A DNA stretch of 6,769 nt. It comes from Chloroflexota bacterium (GTDB lineage Bacteria > Chloroflexota > Chloroflexia > JAMDCE01). The position numbers and the translations under genes are program-made. Shown here one piece after another: positions 4,908-6,769 of the stretch. The DNA lies in contig JAMDCE010000093.1 in NCBI GenBank assembly GCA_023489135.1, forward strand, positions 1-6,769, given 5' to 3'. Below the pieces are notes generated by a model, which had not been told where the DNA came from, searched no databases, and saw nothing but the letters and a program-made list of their open reading frames with translations. Positions within the stretch are counted from its first letter, which is position 1, and the number at the start of each line of letters is the position of its first letter.

Positions 4908-6493
4908 CTCTGCGCCGCCAGTTTCTCGCCAGTCTTGAAGTGCTCGCCACGCAGGGCCAACTCTGCTTCCTCCGCGAACTCTGCGCTCCAATACCCAAGC
5001 TCGTATCCATACCAGGGCTTCTTTAGCTTTAGCTTGGGTAAGCCTTCAGCTTGCCATAACTCCAGCGCTCTTTTCATAAACTCTTGCTTCGGCAGTGACA
5101 CCGGGGGATAGGCCCATTTTCGCGTCGCGTCCATAAGAATGGCCGACGTCCCCTCGACTGTTGGGAACGTCAGCGAGTCGTGATGCTGACTTCCAGGAGG
5201 TGTCGCCGAATGATCCAACATCGAACCCTTGCCCATCGTAATGCGCGTGTCCCGATGCGGCATCATACGAAAACTCAGGGCCCAGTTTACTGAATCAGGG
5301 TCGCGCGGGTCGATATCCTCGTCAACCGCGATAATGATCTTGCCAATGGTAGGATCCAACGCAGCAGCACCGTTAAGCGCTTGCCACGGCTGTCCAGGAT
5401 TAGTCTTCTTCATCTGGATGACGATGTACTCCCAGCTGCCGCTGGATTCGTGGAAAGCTACGTCCAGCACCGACGGGATGTTGCAGTCGTACCGCAGAAA
5501 CTTATAGACTACGCCCTCGTAAGCCATTTGCCGAATTTTACTGGACTCCGAGGGGGGCATCTGGCTGATAATGGCGTGGTAAATGGCGTCACGCCTGTGG
5601 GTAATGCACTTGATCTTCAGAAATGGATTGAGGACGCGGTCGCCCATGTAGCCGCAATACTCACCGAAAGGTGCCTCTGGCTCGAGAAACTCTGTGTCCA
5701 TTTCTCCCTCGATGACGATCTCGGCATTGGCTGGAACCTCAATGTCTATGGTCTTGCACTTCACTACTTCTAAAGGTTCGCCCATCAGCGCTCCTGACAC
5801 GGCAAGCTCATCGACTCCGAATGGAATCTTTGCTACGGCGGTATAGGCGATGCTCGGAGGTCCACCCATAACCAGAGCTGCCTCGAGAGGAACACCCTTC
5901 CTGCGAGCCTTGTCCCAGTGCATGTAGATATGCTGCGTTGGATGTACGAAGATGCCGAGCCTATCCTTGGCCTTCACCTGTGAGCGATAGTTTCCCACAT
6001 TGCGGATGCCAGTTTCAGGGTCCTTCGTCATCCAATGCGTGGCTGTGGTATAAGGAGAATTATCGAATCCAGGAGTCGAGATAGGAATGACGAACGAGAG
6101 GGTCCCGTTCCCGTCCTTATACAGGTCATCGCCCATAATAACCACATCCTGGACAGGGCCAGATGGTACCAGCTTGGGAGGCACCTGATTCTGCAGGGCA
6201 TGCGCCCATTTTTCCTTCAGTTCCTCTATCTTGCATCCCATCCCAAGGGCATAGATATCACTGGAACCAGCGACGATGCCCACTACCACGGGCATGTCAT
6301 ACTTTCGACCCTTTACGTCTACGACGTTCTCGAAGAGGAACGCCTTGCGCTCTTCTTCGGGCAGTCCGCGGAACTGAAGCCGGACGAACGGCATAAGCTC
6401 GGTATCCTTGTTTATCTGCCTCTTGATGCGTACCAACTGCCCTTCTTCCTCGAGCAGTTTGACGTGCTCCCGCAGATCTCTCAGATATGCCAT
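4892..6493 (-). CDS. UbiD-family (prenylated-FMN-dependent type) decarboxylase
   Basis: This 533-residue cytoplasmic enzyme belongs to a family that reversibly decarboxylates aromatic or alpha,beta-unsaturated acids using prenylated FMN. Matching the family's well-studied fungal ferulate decarboxylase by spacing, N165, H188 and E229 fit the metal/cofactor ligands. R170, E273 and E278 fit the catalytic Arg and two Glu: R170 and H188 are 18 apart and the two Glu are 5 apart, as in the reference. Key blocks are GIRNVGNYR (162-170), QHIYMHW (187-193), DELAVSGALMGEP (228-240) and EPEAPFGEYCGY (271-282); the last has Ala where many members have Gly (EGPFGE). Length slightly exceeds the usual 450-500, mainly from a C-terminal segment (about 485-533) rich in Trp, Glu and Lys. 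The start ATG is supported by AGGTGA 9 bases upstream and follows the CoA-transferase stop by one base. No UbiX-like prenyl-FMN synthase is in the window. The substrate is unknown; an acyl-CoA or free acid is possible. Confidence 0.93.
   Translation of the reverse strand: MAYLRDLREHVKLLEEEGQLVRIKRQINKDTELMPFVRLQFRGLPEEERKAFLFENVVDVKGRKYDMPVVVGIVAGSSDIYALGMGCKIEELKEKWAHALQNQVPPKLVPSGPVQDVVIMGDDLYKDGNGTLSFVIPISTPGFDNSPYTTATHWMTKDPETGIRNVGNYRSQVKAKDRLGIFVHPTQHIYMHWDKARRKGVPLEAALVMGGPPSIAYTAVAKIPFGVDELAVSGALMGEPLEVVKCKTIDIEVPANAEIVIEGEMDTEFLEPEAPFGEYCGYMGDRVLNPFLKIKCITHRRDAIYHAIISQMPPSESSKIRQMAYEGVVYKFLRYDCNIPSVLDVAFHESSGSWEYIVIQMKKTNPGQPWQALNGAAALDPTIGKIIIAVDEDIDPRDPDSVNWALSFRMMPHRDTRITMGKGSMLDHSATPPGSQHHDSLTFPTVEGTSAILMDATRKWAYPPVSLPKQEFMKRALELWQAEGLPKLKLKKPWYGYELGYWSAEFAEEAELALRGEHFKTGEKLAAQRKRVR
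6078..6099. repeat. 22-bp direct repeat, copy 2 (inside the UbiD gene)
   Basis: These 22 bases are identical to 4678-4699 and in the same plus-strand orientation, exactly 1400 bp away. Here they are antisense to the UbiD gene and correspond to LSFVIPIS on the minus strand, an unrelated peptide. Confidence 0.85.
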
Positions 6494-6494
6494 T

Positions 6495-6769
6495 TCAGTT
6501 AATCACCTTTGCAGCGACAAGTTGCTCGTACTCGTCAGCGGGAATTCCCAGCAGCGACTTATAGAAGTAATCATTATGCTCGCCCAGCATAGGTGCGGGC
6601 CTGTTCAAATGCGAAGGCGTTCCAGATAGTTTGAACGGGGAATCCTCGTAATGATGCCTGCCCATTTCGGGATGATCGAGCGCTTGCCAGAAACCACGAT
6701 CACGAAGCTGAGGATCCGACAGCAAATCCTCCATTGTATTCACCGGCGCACTTCTGAGGCCCGCCGATA
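6495..6769 (-). CDS. Class III (CaiB/BaiF) CoA-transferase, C-terminal fragment
   Basis: The frame is open to the right edge, so about 90 C-terminal residues of a protein that is normally around 400 are visible. The fragment begins SAGLRSAPVNTMEDLLSDPQ and continues through LRDRGFW. This matches the family's conserved block of a Gly-x-x-x-x-Pro-Val-Asn-Thr segment, a helix, then DPQLxxRGF. It is followed by the usual beta-rich tail, with LSGTPSHLNRPAPMLGEHND close to the end. Family members move CoA between an acyl-CoA donor and a carboxylic acid; the catalytic Asp lies near the N-terminus, outside the window. The GTG at 6743 is an internal Val codon, not a start. The stop is one base from the UbiD start, so the two enzymes are very likely co-transcribed and translated in a coupled way. 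This suggests consecutive steps in one pathway, with an acyl-CoA as the probable UbiD substrate or product (inference). Confidence 0.88.
   Translation of the reverse strand, partial: SAGLRSAPVNTMEDLLSDPQLRDRGFWQALDHPEMGRHHYEDSPFKLSGTPSHLNRPAPMLGEHNDYFYKSLLGIPADEYEQLVAAKVIN
6503..6508 (-). promoter_or_regulatory. Shine-Dalgarno site for the UbiD gene, inside the CoA-transferase end
   Basis: On the minus strand AGGTGA lies 9 bases before the UbiD ATG. It sits within the final codons of the upstream CoA-transferase gene, whose TGA ends one base before that ATG. This layout favours translational coupling. Confidence 0.7.

Noticed and set aside
6495..6743. A short standalone gene starting at GTG 6743 on the minus strand
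   Set aside because: The frame stays open to the window edge and the codons before it extend a conserved CoA-transferase block, so this is the end of a longer gene.
1..6769. Mobile element, CRISPR array, tRNA or phage/defence system
   Set aside because: No transposase, terminal repeats, spaced direct repeats, tRNA-like fold or defence-type protein is visible. The genes are metabolic and transport types in tidy operons.

Overview
The window reads as an ordinary bacterial chromosome segment with mid-50s GC by eye. It has two convergent gene blocks and no RNA genes, mobile elements or CRISPR arrays. Both transporter binding proteins are lipoproteins with long Ala/Pro/Thr/Lys-rich linkers between the lipidated cysteine and the folded domain. 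That linker style, together with an AraC-type regulator next to a taurine/nitrate-type ABC cassette and a UbiD/CoA-transferase pair, is most reminiscent of Chloroflexota. This is a stylistic inference and the phylum is not proven.

Plus strand (3-4794): the 3' part of an AraC-type regulator (two helix-turn-helix motifs; the sensor part lies left of the window). It is followed by a complete ABC importer of the SsuBCA/TauABC/NrtABCD type: ATPase (714-1562), permease (1579-2421) and two tandem, paralogous lipoprotein substrate-binding proteins (2460-3593 and 3685-4794). Good Shine-Dalgarno sequences fix all four transporter starts, and each start lies internal to the longest possible ORF. Hairpins follow each binding-protein gene. 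The one after the second gene (4870-4897, followed by five T) is a convincing intrinsic terminator.

Minus strand (6769-4892): the C-terminal part of a class III (CaiB/BaiF) CoA-transferase, then a full-length UbiD-family, prenylated-FMN-type decarboxylase. The two are separated by one base and are probably translationally coupled. The UbiD protein keeps the residues matching the known metal/cofactor and catalytic positions (N165, R170, H188, E229, E273, E278).

Working model (inference): an acid is imported by the two-receptor ABC system, activated by CoA transfer and decarboxylated by UbiD. The same enzyme classes carry out anaerobic phthalate activation and phthaloyl-CoA decarboxylation. 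The substrate cannot be read from the sequence, and the transporter and enzymes are neighbours only, not one operon. Other points worth a look are a 22-bp exact direct repeat exactly 1400 bp apart inside two unrelated genes, a terminator that overlaps the end of the opposing ubiD gene, and a variant ABC signature (LSDGM).
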